Assembly: GCF_037126435.1 (NCBI RefSeq)
Contig: NZ_CP147020.1
Span: forward strand, 2,283,293-2,347,292
From: Bernardetia sp. ABR2-2B
GTDB taxonomy: Bacteria; Bacteroidota; Bacteroidia; Cytophagales; Bernardetiaceae
DNA: 64,000 nt
Reading direction: 5' to 3'
Made by a program: the position numbers and the translations under genes. Under the pieces are notes generated by a model. The model did not search any database and was not told the origin of the DNA. It saw only the letters and a list, made by a program, of their open reading frames with translations. Every line of letters starts with the position of its first letter. Within the stretch, counting starts at the first letter, position 1. Shown piece by piece: positions 43,901-53,752 of the stretch.

Positions 43901-43964
43901 GTCAGTCTTCTAGACTGACCAGTAAGAATAAAAGCTATTCTTTTTATGTTCAGGCAGGATGCCT
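43901..43964. repeat. Two GC-richer hairpins, REP-like
   Basis: GTCAGTCT (43901-43908) and AGACTGAC (43912-43919) form an 8-base stem with a three-base loop; AGGCA (43952-43956) and TGCCT (43960-43964) form a second small stem. Both are richer in GC than the flanks. They fill the 234-base gap between convergent-free minus-strand genes and look like an interspersed repeat unit, but no second copy is in the window. Confidence 0.4.
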
Positions 43965-43996
43965 AAACTACGTAAGACAAACCATAATGACGTTTA

Positions 43997-44923
43997 TTAT
44001 TTAAAACCCAATTCTACCCAAAGGGGAATATGGTCAGAGATATAACGAGCTTCTTTTAAACTCTTATAATCTTTGTAAAAATGAATTACCTCTGCTCTCT
44101 TTGTAACGAAACCTCTTGTTTCTATGAAAATATTATCATATTCTTCATTCAACGGACTTCCGTCTTTTGGTTTCATACGAAGACTTGTTTTTTGCCCTTC
44201 AAAGGCTGCTACAAAAGAACGATTTCTGAGTCCATCAAAAGCTTCATGTCTGCCATCAAGATTAAAATCTCCCAAAATTAAAATATTATCAGTTCTGTAT
44301 TTATTAGGAATTTCCTCTAAAAAAACTACTTCTTTTTCTGGGTCTTTACTCTTCGGAACAGCATGAAAACTTCCTATTAAAATTGTATTTTTTGCTTTTT
44401 GTTTTTTGAAGTCAATTTCAAACCTTGCCATATACGGCTCTCTATCTACTTTTTTTGCGATACTTTCCTCCAACCAATCTTTTTTGAGAGAAATTTTAGC
44501 ATTTTTTGTAGTCGTTTTCCAAACATAAGCATAACGTTCTTTACCATTACCAGAAGTAGGATCGCTTATTTTGTATTCCCATTTACTTCCTGTTCTGTTT
44601 AGCTCATCAGCCAATTTTCCGACAGCACGAATACCATATAATGAAGTTGAAACTTCTTGAATAGCTATAATATCGTAATCCTTTAGTTTTTTAGCAATGT
44701 ATTCAATCTCTTGTGCATCTTTTGATTTGCCAAAATTGTATAGATTCCACGATAAAACCTTAATCGTTTCGCCTTTAAAACTTGCATCTTTATCTACTGA
44801 ATTATCTGAAAGTATGGGTGAGTTTGAGCGATTATTATTATCTGACTGTTCTAAAGAACCACACGACGAAACAGCAGAAAACAGAACAAACAAGAAAATA
44901 AGTGAAAGTATATTTTTTATCAT
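43997..44923 (-). CDS. Endonuclease/exonuclease/phosphatase (DNase I fold) lipoprotein
   Basis: A 308-residue lipoprotein (lipobox AVSSC). The DNase I-fold motifs are present: LSWNLYNFG, DIIAIQEVST (metal-binding Glu), LILGDFNLDGRHEAF (Asp and Asn) and ISDHIPLWVE (the late Asp-His pair). Such secreted proteins are nucleases or phosphodiesterases; external DNA as phosphate or nucleoside source is a usual idea. Flanked by the hairpin pair on one side and a beta-barrel gene on the other, same strand, 125 bases apart. Confidence 0.85.
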   Translation of the reverse strand: MIKNILSLIFLFVLFSAVSSCGSLEQSDNNNRSNSPILSDNSVDKDASFKGETIKVLSWNLYNFGKSKDAQEIEYIAKKLKDYDIIAIQEVSTSLYGIRAVGKLADELNRTGSKWEYKISDPTSGNGKERYAYVWKTTTKNAKISLKKDWLEESIAKKVDREPYMARFEIDFKKQKAKNTILIGSFHAVPKSKDPEKEVVFLEEIPNKYRTDNILILGDFNLDGRHEAFDGLRNRSFVAAFEGQKTSLRMKPKDGSPLNEEYDNIFIETRGFVTKRAEVIHFYKDYKSLKEARYISDHIPLWVELGFK

Positions 44924-45048
44924 TAGATAGTTTTTTATAAAAAAAGCTGCAAAACATTTATTTGAATCAATTACAATACTACTAATTTTCTAACTTATTT
45001 CAGAAAAAAATTCACTTTACTTTGTAATTCAGACCTATTTTACAATAA

Positions 45049-45789
45049 TTATTCAATGAAAAATGTAAGTCCCACCTGAAATGTTAGCATGTCTGTTCTC
45101 GTATTTTTAATATCATAGACAAATTCATCAGGAAATAACGGGTCTGGATAGATAGAAGTTTTGGTCAAATACTTTGCTTTACTTCCTTGCGTATAAACTC
45201 CACGAATATCTAATTTTATTTCTTCTGAAAGAGAAATAATAACTCCTCCTGCACCACCATATGCAAAAGAAAATCCATCTTGTTCGATAAAAGCATCTAG
45301 CTCTTCTCCATCTTCTTCTTCTGTTGTTCTTGTATAGATATATCGCCCTCCGACAAGTCCATCTACATACGGATAAATAAAAGCATCTACCCAGCGAGGC
45401 TTAAAGCGCACCATTGCAAAACTCTCAAAAATATTGTTATTTGTATTAAGTGTATAATCAAAGCCATTATTATCGATATAATCTTCTGACTTCATTCCAT
45501 AAATCATATAACTAGCATCTAAACCTACAGAAACCACAGATGCATCTTCAGTAATTGGAACAAGAAATAATCCTCCAATGCCAAAAGCAACAGATTCATT
45601 ATTTTCTGCGAACTCTTCTAATGGAAAGCCTGTCTGTAACCTCAAATTAAACTCTACTTGAGCAAATATTTTTTGAGGAGAAAAAAGAAAAACACCCAAA
45701 ACAATAAGAAGAATAAAATAAGAATGAAAAGAGAATAAATTATGTAATTTTGTAGAGAGTTTGTAGATTCGTGCAGCTAGATGTTTCAT
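45049..45789 (-). CDS. Outer membrane beta-barrel protein (OprF/porin-like)
   Basis: A 246-residue protein. A long N-terminal signal ends FLFSPQKIFAQ; after it come alternating hydrophobic strands with aromatic ends (VEFNLRLQTGFPLEEF, VAFGIGGLFLVPI, SYMIYGMKSED, AMVRFKPRWVDAFIYPYVDG) and a terminal strand MLTFQVGLTFFIE, as in small eight-stranded outer-membrane barrels. No binding function can be inferred. Confidence 0.72.
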   Translation of the reverse strand: MKHLAARIYKLSTKLHNLFSFHSYFILLIVLGVFLFSPQKIFAQVEFNLRLQTGFPLEEFAENNESVAFGIGGLFLVPITEDASVVSVGLDASYMIYGMKSEDYIDNNGFDYTLNTNNNIFESFAMVRFKPRWVDAFIYPYVDGLVGGRYIYTRTTEEEDGEELDAFIEQDGFSFAYGGAGGVIISLSEEIKLDIRGVYTQGSKAKYLTKTSIYPDPLFPDEFVYDIKNTRTDMLTFQVGLTFFIE

Positions 45790-45915
45790 AAATTGGTAGA
45801 TAGTTTGTAGTTATAGTAATGATAAATTTGTGAGGAGCAACCTTTTTTGAGTTTTTGAACTCTATTTTGTGGTCTGATAGTATAGATTAAAATTATAATT
45901 GATTTTGAAATAAAA

Positions 45916-46536
45916 ATGTTTGTTAAGTTATTTTCAAAGAAAAATCCTCGTTCGGATTTAGAACTTATTGAAGCCTATAAAGAAACCCGAGATAATAAAT
46001 TTGTGGGAGAGCTTTTTGAGCGTTATACCCACTTAGTATATGGTGTTTGTCTAAAATATCTCAAAGATGAAGAAGATAGTAAGGATGCTGTTTTACTTAT
46101 TTTTGAGAAGTTATTGACTGACCTTCTACGTTTTGAGATACAAAATTTCCCTCCTTGGTTGCATCGCCTTACGCAAAATTATTGTTTGATGTATTTACGT
46201 CAGCGCAAACGAGAATTTAAACGAAGCGAAGATTATTTTAATAATCAAGATGATGAACGTATGGATTCTGACCCAGATTGGCATCTATCTAATAAAAGTG
46301 AAAAACATAAAAAAGAAGAACGGCTAAATAGTATCGAAGATGCATTACATACACTCAACCCAGAACAAAAACAATGTGTAGAACTCTTCTTTTTAGAAGA
46401 AAAAAGTTATCAAGAAATTGTGGAACTTACTGGCTTCTCCCTTTCTAAAGTAAAGAGTTTTCTTCAAAATGGAAAAAGAAATATCAAAAAACAGTTAGGA
46501 ATTCTAACTTTAGCTTTGTGGATATTGTTTATATAG
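45916..46536 (+). CDS. ECF-type RNA polymerase sigma factor
   Basis: A 206-residue sigma-70 family factor with region 2 (FVGELFERYTHLVYGVCLKYL... DAVLLIFEKL) and region 4 (LNPEQKQCVELFFLEEKSYQEIVELTGFS... SFLQNGKRNIKKQL). It should direct RNA polymerase to a stress or envelope regulon. A membrane protein gene starts 14 bases after its stop, the usual sigma/anti-sigma arrangement. The region between 2 and 4 is long and charged. Confidence 0.87.
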   Translation: MFVKLFSKKNPRSDLELIEAYKETRDNKFVGELFERYTHLVYGVCLKYLKDEEDSKDAVLLIFEKLLTDLLRFEIQNFPPWLHRLTQNYCLMYLRQRKREFKRSEDYFNNQDDERMDSDPDWHLSNKSEKHKKEERLNSIEDALHTLNPEQKQCVELFFLEEKSYQEIVELTGFSLSKVKSFLQNGKRNIKKQLGILTLALWILFI

Positions 46537-46550
46537 AAAATGATAAAATT

Positions 46551-47741
46551 ATGAGTCAAACCAATACCAATAGAGAAAAAAAGATAAGGAGCATTTTAGA
46601 ACGCTCTTCAAATATTGATGTCCAAACTTTACAAAAATATATAGATAAAAAACTAACCAAAGAAGAATTACATGAAGTAGAAAAACAACTTCTAAATTCA
46701 GATTTTGCTTCTGAAGCTGTGGAAGGCTTTGCTAATGCAGATTTTAGGGTAAATATTGCTGCCAGTACAAATCAACTCAATAAAGAAATTAAAAAATATA
46801 ATAAAGAGCGAGGTTTTTATAAAACGGATTATAGAGTTTTCTATGCAGCAGCTTCTGTAGCTTTGATTTCTGTTGTTATATTTGGACTTTTTAGGTTTGC
46901 AAACACTACTAGTTTTACATCTAATGATTTAGCAACTAAATCAGAACCTACCATTAGTAATGATACTGTGTCAGAAAATAATAATTTAGCACTGAACAAA
47001 GAAGAACCTTTAGATAAAAAAACAGAAGATGAATTGATAGAAAAATTGAAGTATGAAGACGTATCTCAAGCAGAAGTGAATAAAAACTCAAATCAAAATA
47101 CTGAAAAAAATTATAATAATCTAGCTTTAGATAGAGATAAGTCACATACAAGACAAGATTTTTCCACGTCTGATGTTTGGGTGAGTAAAAAAGAAAAAAT
47201 AAATAAAGATGACCAAATTACAAGTAGTGGCAACTCAGAACAAATGATAGCTTCCTCTCCCATTAGTGCGAATAGACAAATGAATGATTCTGTTTCAACA
47301 AATATAGATCAGTTAGCAGATGATGACTATGATTTTTTTTCTAATACAGACAAAAAAAATAATTTAAGAAGCAATCAGAAATCATCAAAAGAAATATTGT
47401 TTGATGCAATGAGAGCTTATGACAACAAAAAATATACAGATGCAATTTTTTTATTTGACTCTTATTTGATTACAAATCCAAATGATGCACAAGCTTTGTA
47501 TTTTGGAGGAGTGTCTTATTATGAAAATCATAATTACAGTAAATCAATTTCTTTACTAGAAGATTTTTTAAAGCAAAAGTCTAGCATGATTTATCAAAAA
47601 CATAATCAAGATGCAGAATGGTATTTAGCCAATTCATATTTAAAAACAAATCAAAAACAAAAGGCAAAAACTGTTTTACAGAAAATAGCTAACTCTGGTA
47701 GTAAATATGCTAGTCAAGCCAAATCATTATTGAAGAAGTAA
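46551..47741 (+). CDS. Membrane TPR protein, probable anti-sigma partner
   Basis: A 396-residue protein (start at the ATG 46551; the frame is open a little further up). Residues ~25-65 carry LQKYIDKKLTKEELHEVEKQ and SEAVEGFAN, a pattern common at the N-terminus of Bacteroidota anti-sigma-like membrane proteins. One membrane helix lies near residue 100 (YAAASVALISVVIFGLF), then a ~150-residue disordered Asn/Ser/Asp-rich stretch, and TPR repeats at the end (AMRAYDNKKYTDAIFLFDSY, ALYFGGVSYYENHNYSKSI). The cytoplasmic end could hold the upstream sigma factor, with the TPR part sensing in the periplasm; this is inferred from order. Confidence 0.75.
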   Translation: MSQTNTNREKKIRSILERSSNIDVQTLQKYIDKKLTKEELHEVEKQLLNSDFASEAVEGFANADFRVNIAASTNQLNKEIKKYNKERGFYKTDYRVFYAAASVALISVVIFGLFRFANTTSFTSNDLATKSEPTISNDTVSENNNLALNKEEPLDKKTEDELIEKLKYEDVSQAEVNKNSNQNTEKNYNNLALDRDKSHTRQDFSTSDVWVSKKEKINKDDQITSSGNSEQMIASSPISANRQMNDSVSTNIDQLADDDYDFFSNTDKKNNLRSNQKSSKEILFDAMRAYDNKKYTDAIFLFDSYLITNPNDAQALYFGGVSYYENHNYSKSISLLEDFLKQKSSMIYQKHNQDAEWYLANSYLKTNQKQKAKTVLQKIANSGSKYASQAKSLLKK

Positions 47742-47933
47742 TCCTAAAGGAAAGATTACGGATTACGAATATAATCCTGATTATCAATTATTTGCATTAA
47801 AAGATATACATTTTAATTAATTTCTCTTCCAAAAAAGTAATTTAGTATGATTTCCCTTTAGCTTGAGAAAAAAATCCAAAAAATTAGTTTTGATGAGGTT
47901 ATACAAAAATAATTTTAATACACTTTACTCTTT

Positions 47934-47956
47934 AAAAAGCATTCAAAATGCTCTTT
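47934..47956 (+). terminator. Terminator after the sigma/TPR operon
   Basis: AGCATT (47938-47943) and AATGCT (47947-47952) with A-run before and T-run after, 193 bases behind the TPR gene. The region between holds no gene. Confidence 0.55.
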
Positions 47957-47967
47957 TATATCACACA

Positions 47968-48005
47968 AAAATTCCCTATCCTTAATTAAAAGAATAGGGA
48001 ATTTT
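47968..48005 (-). terminator. Terminator after the respiratory gene cluster
   Basis: Perfect 12-base arms AAAATTCCCTAT (47968-47979) and ATAGGGAATTTT (47994-48005). On the minus strand it lies 29 bases beyond the cytochrome oxidase subunit I stop and ends in T. Confidence 0.8.
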
Positions 48006-48033
48006 ACTTTATATATCTAAGCGATAATTTTGA

Positions 48034-49983
48034 TTATACATTTTCGCTATCATCTTCTTTTTTAGGTGTTTCAGGCTCTTTCTGAACTTTGATTCCTTCT
48101 GATTTTTGTTCTTTTTCAAGAGTTGCTAATTTTTCTTCAAAAGGCAAATTAGATTCAGGAGTTTCAGAATAAGGAATATGTTGAGGAATAAAATCTTCTT
48201 TAGCACCTGGCTTACTATAATCGTAAGGCCAACGGAATACTTGAGGAATTGCTCCTACCCAATTACCATGTCCAGGGAAACGAGGAGTTGTCCATTCTAA
48301 TGTATTTGATTTCCAAGGATTTGCAGGTGCTAAACGACCTTTGAACATAGAGTAAACGAAGTTGAAAACGAATACAAATTGTGCAAGGAATGTCAAGATA
48401 GCAGCCGTACTAATGAACATATTCAAATCTGTAAACAAACCAAACGGCTCAAATGCAGTATGTGAATAATAACGACGAGGAAAACCAGCTACACCGATAA
48501 AGTGCATTGGGAAGAATATCGCATAAACTCCGATGAACGTTGCCCAAAAGTGGAAATAGCCCATTTTAGCATCCATCATACGACCAAACATTTTTGGATA
48601 CCAGTGATAAATACCAGCAAGCATACCAAAGAATGAAGCAGAACCCATTACTAAGTGAAAGTGAGCTACTACAAAATATGTATCATGTAATTGAATATCG
48701 ATTGCTGCACTTGCTAAGTGAATACCTGTAAGACCACCAACAATAAAGAGTGAAACTAAACCAATAGAGAAAAGCATAGCTGGTGTAAATACCAAATTAC
48801 CTTTCCAAAGTGTCGTGATATAGTTAAATGCTTTTACTGCCGAAGGAACTGCAATAATAAGTGTCAAGAACATAAAGATAGTTCCCAAGAAAGGATCCAT
48901 ACCTGTTACGAACATATGGTGCGCCCAAACGATAAATGAAAGAACTGCAATACCAATGATAGACAAAATCATTGCGTGATAACCAAAAATTGGTTTTCTT
49001 GAATTTGTAGCAATTACCTCTGATGATATTCCAAGGGCAGGTAAAAGTACAATATATACTTCTGGGTGTCCTAAGAACCAAAACAAGTGTTGGAACAAAA
49101 TTGCACTACCACCTTGGTTTGGAAGAGCCTCTCCACCAATATAAATATCAGATAAGAAGAAACTTGTACCAAAACTACGGTCAAAAATCAAAAGTAATGC
49201 TGCTGAGAACAATACTGGGAATGATAAAAGACCAATGATAGCAGTAATAAAAAATGCCCAAATAGTAAGTGGCATACGGTTAAACGACATACCACGAGTA
49301 CGCATATTAATTACAGTAGAGATGTAATTAATACCACCTAATAGCGTTGAGATGATAAACAATGCCATACTAGATAGCCAAAGTGTCATTCCTAGTCCAG
49401 AACCAGGCATAGCTTGTGGCAATGCACTAAGTGGTGGATAAATTACCCAGCCTCCAGATGCAGGACCAGTTTCTATAAATAGTGAATAGAACATCACTAA
49501 ACCTGCTACTGCAAAGAACCAGTAAGAAAGCATGTTCATAAAACCAGAAGCCATATCTCTAGCTCCGATTTGTAAAGGAATAAGATAGTTACTAAATGTT
49601 CCACTAAGACCTGCTGTCAGTACAAAGAAAACCATTATCGTACCGTGCATGGTCACAAGTGCTAAGTAAAACTCTTTATCTAATTTTCCAGTAGCATCTA
49701 TCCATTTGCCCAAAATTGGTTTTAAAAAGGATAAATCTGCGTCAGGAAAACCAAGTTGCAGACGGAAAATTACTGACATACCTACTCCTATCATTGCCCA
49801 AAATATTGCTGTAAACAAAAACTGTTTTGCAATTACTTTATGGTCAGTAGAAAAGATATAGTTTGTAATAAAATTTCCGTGATGCTCGTGATCGTCATGA
49901 TGCTCTTCATGGACAAATCCATGATTATCAACATCGTAATGTAGAACATCTTGTCCGCTTGCTTGATGCGTTGTATCAGCCAT
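48034..49983 (-). CDS. Cytochrome c oxidase subunit I
   Basis: A 649-residue heme-copper oxidase main subunit with at least twelve membrane helices. Visible ligands: MHGTIMVFFV (heme a), HPEVYIVLLP (copper B His with the cross-linked Tyr two turns on), HHMFVTG and HDTYFVVAHFHLVMG (heme a3 and heme a). It reduces oxygen to water and pumps protons in the inner membrane. The N-terminus is unusually His-rich (HYDVDNHGFVHEEHHDDHEH), and the C-terminal ~40 residues are a charged tail. It ends the minus-strand respiratory block; subunits III and IV are not in the window. Confidence 0.95.
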   Translation of the reverse strand: MADTTHQASGQDVLHYDVDNHGFVHEEHHDDHEHHGNFITNYIFSTDHKVIAKQFLFTAIFWAMIGVGMSVIFRLQLGFPDADLSFLKPILGKWIDATGKLDKEFYLALVTMHGTIMVFFVLTAGLSGTFSNYLIPLQIGARDMASGFMNMLSYWFFAVAGLVMFYSLFIETGPASGGWVIYPPLSALPQAMPGSGLGMTLWLSSMALFIISTLLGGINYISTVINMRTRGMSFNRMPLTIWAFFITAIIGLLSFPVLFSAALLLIFDRSFGTSFFLSDIYIGGEALPNQGGSAILFQHLFWFLGHPEVYIVLLPALGISSEVIATNSRKPIFGYHAMILSIIGIAVLSFIVWAHHMFVTGMDPFLGTIFMFLTLIIAVPSAVKAFNYITTLWKGNLVFTPAMLFSIGLVSLFIVGGLTGIHLASAAIDIQLHDTYFVVAHFHLVMGSASFFGMLAGIYHWYPKMFGRMMDAKMGYFHFWATFIGVYAIFFPMHFIGVAGFPRRYYSHTAFEPFGLFTDLNMFISTAAILTFLAQFVFVFNFVYSMFKGRLAPANPWKSNTLEWTTPRFPGHGNWVGAIPQVFRWPYDYSKPGAKEDFIPQHIPYSETPESNLPFEEKLATLEKEQKSEGIKVQKEPETPKKEDDSENV

Positions 49984-50088
49984 AATTATTTGCGGTATTT
50001 ATTGTAAAATAGATGTATTAAAATTTAATTTTATTTTCGTTGTTCTCCTCATCCTTATTAAAGGATTACTTCTTGTTACTAAAATTGT

Positions 50089-51150
50089 TTATTTAGAAGC
50101 AAGGTTAGAAGGAATATTTTTAATTCCTTGCTCCTTTAAATAATCTACATTTTTAGCAGCCCAAGCTTCTTCAGAATCATACCATTTTTGAAATTCATCA
50201 GCTTCTAAAACAGAAACTTTCATAAACATCGCAAAGTGGCTTCCTCCACAGATTTCAGTACAAGCTAATTTATATTCAAAAGCATCCCAATTTGGATCAC
50301 CCTTTGCCTCTAACTCAACTTTTACTTCTTCAGCTGTTTTTGTTGGAGTAAACCAAAATTGTGTCGGCATACCAGGTACTGCATCCATCTTTACTCTAAA
50401 GTGAGGTAAAAATACACTATGCAATACATCACGAGAGCGAATTTTCAAAAGAACAGGACGACCTTTTGGTAAACGTAATTCATTATACATAAAATCATCA
50501 TAATTAGACTCATCAGCTTCAAAATCCATTCCCATAGAATTTGTTCCGTCTGTCTTCATATAATTGAATTTACCAATTTTTCCATCTTTTCCTCCATAAC
50601 GTACTTGCCAGTTAAACTGTTTCCCCATTACTTCAATAGCTAAAGCATCTTCTGGAGCAGGGTCTGTAATGTCAGACCAAACCGTCCAACCTGTAACAAC
50701 TAAAGCAGTCAGAACAATAGCAGGAACGATAGTCCAAGCAATCTCTAACTGATTATTATGAGGAATAAAAGTAGCTCGTTTGTGTTCTTGATAACGATAC
50801 ATGTAAGGGAAAAAGAACAATAATATATGTGTTACTATGAAAACAAAAAACACAACGGCAGTAGTAAGCCAAAATAGAAAATCAATTTCTACTCCATGTA
50901 TAGATGATGCTTCTGGCAAAATATATTTTACTTTTTCAGAAAAACCATAAGCAAAAATAGATGCAAAAAGCACAAAAAAGAATACGATAAATAAAATCGA
51001 ATTCACTTTATTCGACATTCCTACTCTACTATCTCTAGTGTTTGGTTCTTTAACATCTTTCGCCACACGCACAAGCATGAAAACACGATAAATAAGAGCC
51101 ATTAAGATAAGGAACAGAACGCCGACGGCAGCAATAAGTAATCCGTTCAT
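50089..51150 (-). CDS. Cytochrome c oxidase subunit II
   Basis: A 353-residue subunit with a hydrophobic N-terminal segment and two further helices (~residues 50-125), then a periplasmic cupredoxin domain. The CuA ligands are in CTEICGGSHFAMFMKV (two Cys, His, Met) and HSVFLPHFRVKMDAVPG (first His). It takes electrons from cytochrome c or from the ACIII cytochromes and passes them to subunit I. No C-terminal heme motif (CxxCH) is fused to it. It lies 105 bases upstream of subunit I. Confidence 0.95.
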   Translation of the reverse strand: MNGLLIAAVGVLFLILMALIYRVFMLVRVAKDVKEPNTRDSRVGMSNKVNSILFIVFFFVLFASIFAYGFSEKVKYILPEASSIHGVEIDFLFWLTTAVVFFVFIVTHILLFFFPYMYRYQEHKRATFIPHNNQLEIAWTIVPAIVLTALVVTGWTVWSDITDPAPEDALAIEVMGKQFNWQVRYGGKDGKIGKFNYMKTDGTNSMGMDFEADESNYDDFMYNELRLPKGRPVLLKIRSRDVLHSVFLPHFRVKMDAVPGMPTQFWFTPTKTAEEVKVELEAKGDPNWDAFEYKLACTEICGGSHFAMFMKVSVLEADEFQKWYDSEEAWAAKNVDYLKEQGIKNIPSNLASK

Positions 51151-51500
51151 TTGTATAGTTCAGTTAAAAGTTTTATTAAAATTTTATATAATTCTTATAC
51201 TATATAGTAATTATATACTGTTAGTGAAATTGTTTTGTTAAAATTTATTAATTAAACTGAATATAAATTCCAAACATACTTTTTCAACACTGTATATATA
51301 TAAGTCTCTGATAGATAAGCAATTTGTACTATAAAAAGGTTTTCAAAACTTTCAATTATTTTTGAAAGTTGTTTATTATCCTTTCACTTACTTTTTATGT
51401 GGTACAAAAATAAGGTTTTCAAACCAATTTAAAAACCTTATTTCAGTTTAATTCTTACTTTGATTCAATTTATATTGAATCTTTATTTTACTATTTAATT
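51151..51500. other. Gap between actF and cox subunit II with two hairpins
   Basis: 350 AT-rich bases. AACTTTCAA (51347-51355) pairs with TTGAAAGTT (51362-51370), and AAATAAGGTTTT (51408-51419) pairs with AAAACCTTATTT (51432-51443). The second, 57 bases beyond the actF stop on the minus strand, has a T-run and should end the act transcript, so subunits II and I probably have their own promoter in this gap. Confidence 0.6.
51408..51443 (-). terminator. Terminator after actF
   Basis: Perfect 12-base arms with a 12-base loop; the minus strand continues TTTTTG. It separates the alternative complex III genes from the oxidase genes. Confidence 0.7.
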
Positions 51501-52907
51501 CTAAGTTTCATGATTGTAAGCTTCCTCTAAAAGTGGGTGGTTCTTTGCCACTAAAGGGGCTTTAGCTAAATATGCTCCTACTATATAAGCAAATACACCA
51601 ACGAATATAAACGGCATTCCAATTTCTAAGAAACCGAATGAACCATGCTCACGAAGTGTACCTGGAGTAATCATTTGGTAAAAATCAAACCAGTGTCCGA
51701 TAATTACAGCAATACAGATTACTTTTAAGATAGTCATCTTACGTTTTGCATTACGTGTCATAAGTCCAAAGAAAGGAATAATGAAGTTTACAAGTAAGAT
51801 GATAAGAATATATTTTCTATAAATTGGACTAGAAAGACGTTCTACATAATAAGCCGTTTCTTCTGGAATATTTGCGTAATAAATAAGCAAGAACTGACTA
51901 AACCAAATGTAAGACCAAAAAATACTAAATGCAAATACAAACTTACCTAAATCGTGCAAATGATTTTCATTGATAAACTTTAAATAACCTGCTTCTCTAA
52001 GCATTACAACCGTAAGTGTAATGGCTGCAATACCAGCTACCCACCAACTTGCAAAGTGATACCAACCAAACATTGTACTAAACCAGTGAGTATCAATAGA
52101 AAGTGTCCACCACCAAGCAGCAACCGAAGAAGTAACTCCAAAGAATACTACGAATGCAGCAGATAATTTTACCATATTACGATAATGTTTTCTGATTTGT
52201 TCTTTCGTAGTTGCTTTATCTTCTGCTAATGAATTCTTACGAGTAAGAATGTGAAATAAAAACCATCCACCAATAATTACAAATGAACCAATTAAGAAAA
52301 ATGGCTTATTCAGAAAAGCACTTTTTCCTGCAATGATTCCATCATATTCAGGAGTTCCTAATGCATAAAGCTGTGAGTCTGTCCAGTGAAAAATCTCGTG
52401 GTATCCCCAAAAGAAAGTAGCAAAGAATAATACCAAACCAACAGGCAAGAAATAAGCAAATGCTTCTGGAATACGTTTAAACCCTGCTGACCAACCTGCC
52501 ATTGAAATATATTGGATAGCTACCCAAAAAACTCCAACTACAGAAAGACCAATAAAGAAAATAATATTAATCCAAAGGTTTACCTTTATTCGTTTTGTCC
52601 AGTGATAGGGATGATGCCCTCCTTCTTCTGCATGAATAACTTCGTTGCCATCAACTACCCCCACAGTAGTAGGAGCATTTTCTGGAAGTTCCTGCTGAAG
52701 AGCAGAAAGTTGGTTTCCACTCATTTCGATAGCAGCATGTGCTTCTTCGTGATGCCCAGAGTCAGTAGCCATAAAAGCTATTCCAATTCCAGAGAATACT
52801 ACTCCAATTAAAATTAGAATAAATATAGTTCGTTTTGCTTTTGCTGAGAAGATAAACTGCTCGTTTAGTGCTTCTCTGTCAAAGTGATAATCTTTGTGTG
52901 CAGCCAT
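51501..52907 (-). CDS. actF: Alternative complex III subunit ActF (membrane quinol-binding type)
   Basis: A 468-residue polytopic membrane protein with about ten helices, similar in plan to ActC but without cofactors (e.g. INIIFFIGLSVVGVFWVAIQY; SAAFVVFFGVTSSVAAWWWT). In the known complexes from Rhodothermus and Flavobacterium, ActF packs against ActC, but quinol oxidation is mainly ascribed to ActC. Gene order actA-B-C-D-E-F on the minus strand, together with the oxidase genes behind, identifies it. A His-rich stretch (HHEEAHAAIE) sits in the first periplasmic loop. Confidence 0.88.
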   Translation of the reverse strand: MAAHKDYHFDREALNEQFIFSAKAKRTIFILILIGVVFSGIGIAFMATDSGHHEEAHAAIEMSGNQLSALQQELPENAPTTVGVVDGNEVIHAEEGGHHPYHWTKRIKVNLWINIIFFIGLSVVGVFWVAIQYISMAGWSAGFKRIPEAFAYFLPVGLVLFFATFFWGYHEIFHWTDSQLYALGTPEYDGIIAGKSAFLNKPFFLIGSFVIIGGWFLFHILTRKNSLAEDKATTKEQIRKHYRNMVKLSAAFVVFFGVTSSVAAWWWTLSIDTHWFSTMFGWYHFASWWVAGIAAITLTVVMLREAGYLKFINENHLHDLGKFVFAFSIFWSYIWFSQFLLIYYANIPEETAYYVERLSSPIYRKYILIILLVNFIIPFFGLMTRNAKRKMTILKVICIAVIIGHWFDFYQMITPGTLREHGSFGFLEIGMPFIFVGVFAYIVGAYLAKAPLVAKNHPLLEEAYNHET

Positions 52908-53004
52908 TGCGATTGATAAAGTTTATGTATAGTCTGCGAAATAATTTCTAAAGACAGTTAGTAATTTATATTTATTAGAAAAACTTATTTTTAATAAATA
53001 AAAA

Positions 53005-53712
53005 TTAAGGATTTCCTTGTTGTAATTGTTGTACATAACGTACTACTTTCCAACGCTCTTCTGGTTCAAGCTGAACTTTTACAGGCCACATACGTCCTTT
53101 TCCATACGTAATTACGTGATAAATCCACCCTTCATTTAGTGTTTTATAACGACCTGCTGTATAATTAGGAACGCCATTGTAAACAGCTCCTACTTTTCCG
53201 TCTCCTTTTCCTTCTGCACCATGACAAGCTGCACAATACGTCAAGAAAAGTTGCTTTCCATCTGCTAATACCTGTTCATCGTCTTTTGGTAGAGGATTTT
53301 TCCAAGTTCTAGAAGCATATTCTACACTATCTCTATGAGTTTCGTAGAACATAGTTTCATTTTTCAACTCTTCAGTTCTGTATTTCTGACGTTTTACTGT
53401 TCCCACAGGAGGCATAAGCATATTGGTAACTTTGTCTCTCAACTTAGGATTTTCTTCCAAGTCTTCCTTTGTATAGTAGCCATAAATAGATGCTGGAGAA
53501 CTATTGAAATAGTCATCAATACGAGAGTACCAATGATTTTCGTTATTCACTACTTGACTAAGTGGCTCATAAGGAACAGAGTGATACATTTGAGGTGCAT
53601 ACTCAACTCCTGGATAATTTTCTTCTGCTCCACAACTAGTCAAAAGAGTAAGCATTGCAACTCCTAAGACTGTATATAAAGTAGAGAATGTAAATGTATT
53701 AAATAGCTTCAT
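53005..53712 (-). CDS. actE: Alternative complex III subunit ActE (mono-heme cytochrome c lipoprotein)
   Basis: A 235-residue lipoprotein. I chose the start at 53712, which gives a signal with lipobox LLTSC; the frame is open to 53799 but that part is not signal-like. The C-terminal half is a cytochrome c with heme motif CAACH (LTYCAACHGAEGKGDG) and a possible axial Met in GRMWPVKVQL. ActE passes electrons from the ActA hemes to the oxidase. Located between actD (40 bases) and actF. Confidence 0.9.
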   Translation of the reverse strand: MKLFNTFTFSTLYTVLGVAMLTLLTSCGAEENYPGVEYAPQMYHSVPYEPLSQVVNNENHWYSRIDDYFNSSPASIYGYYTKEDLEENPKLRDKVTNMLMPPVGTVKRQKYRTEELKNETMFYETHRDSVEYASRTWKNPLPKDDEQVLADGKQLFLTYCAACHGAEGKGDGKVGAVYNGVPNYTAGRYKTLNEGWIYHVITYGKGRMWPVKVQLEPEERWKVVRYVQQLQQGNP

Positions 53713-53752
53713 TGCTTTTATTTTTATAAATCTGTTAATCGGTGGTAATAAG

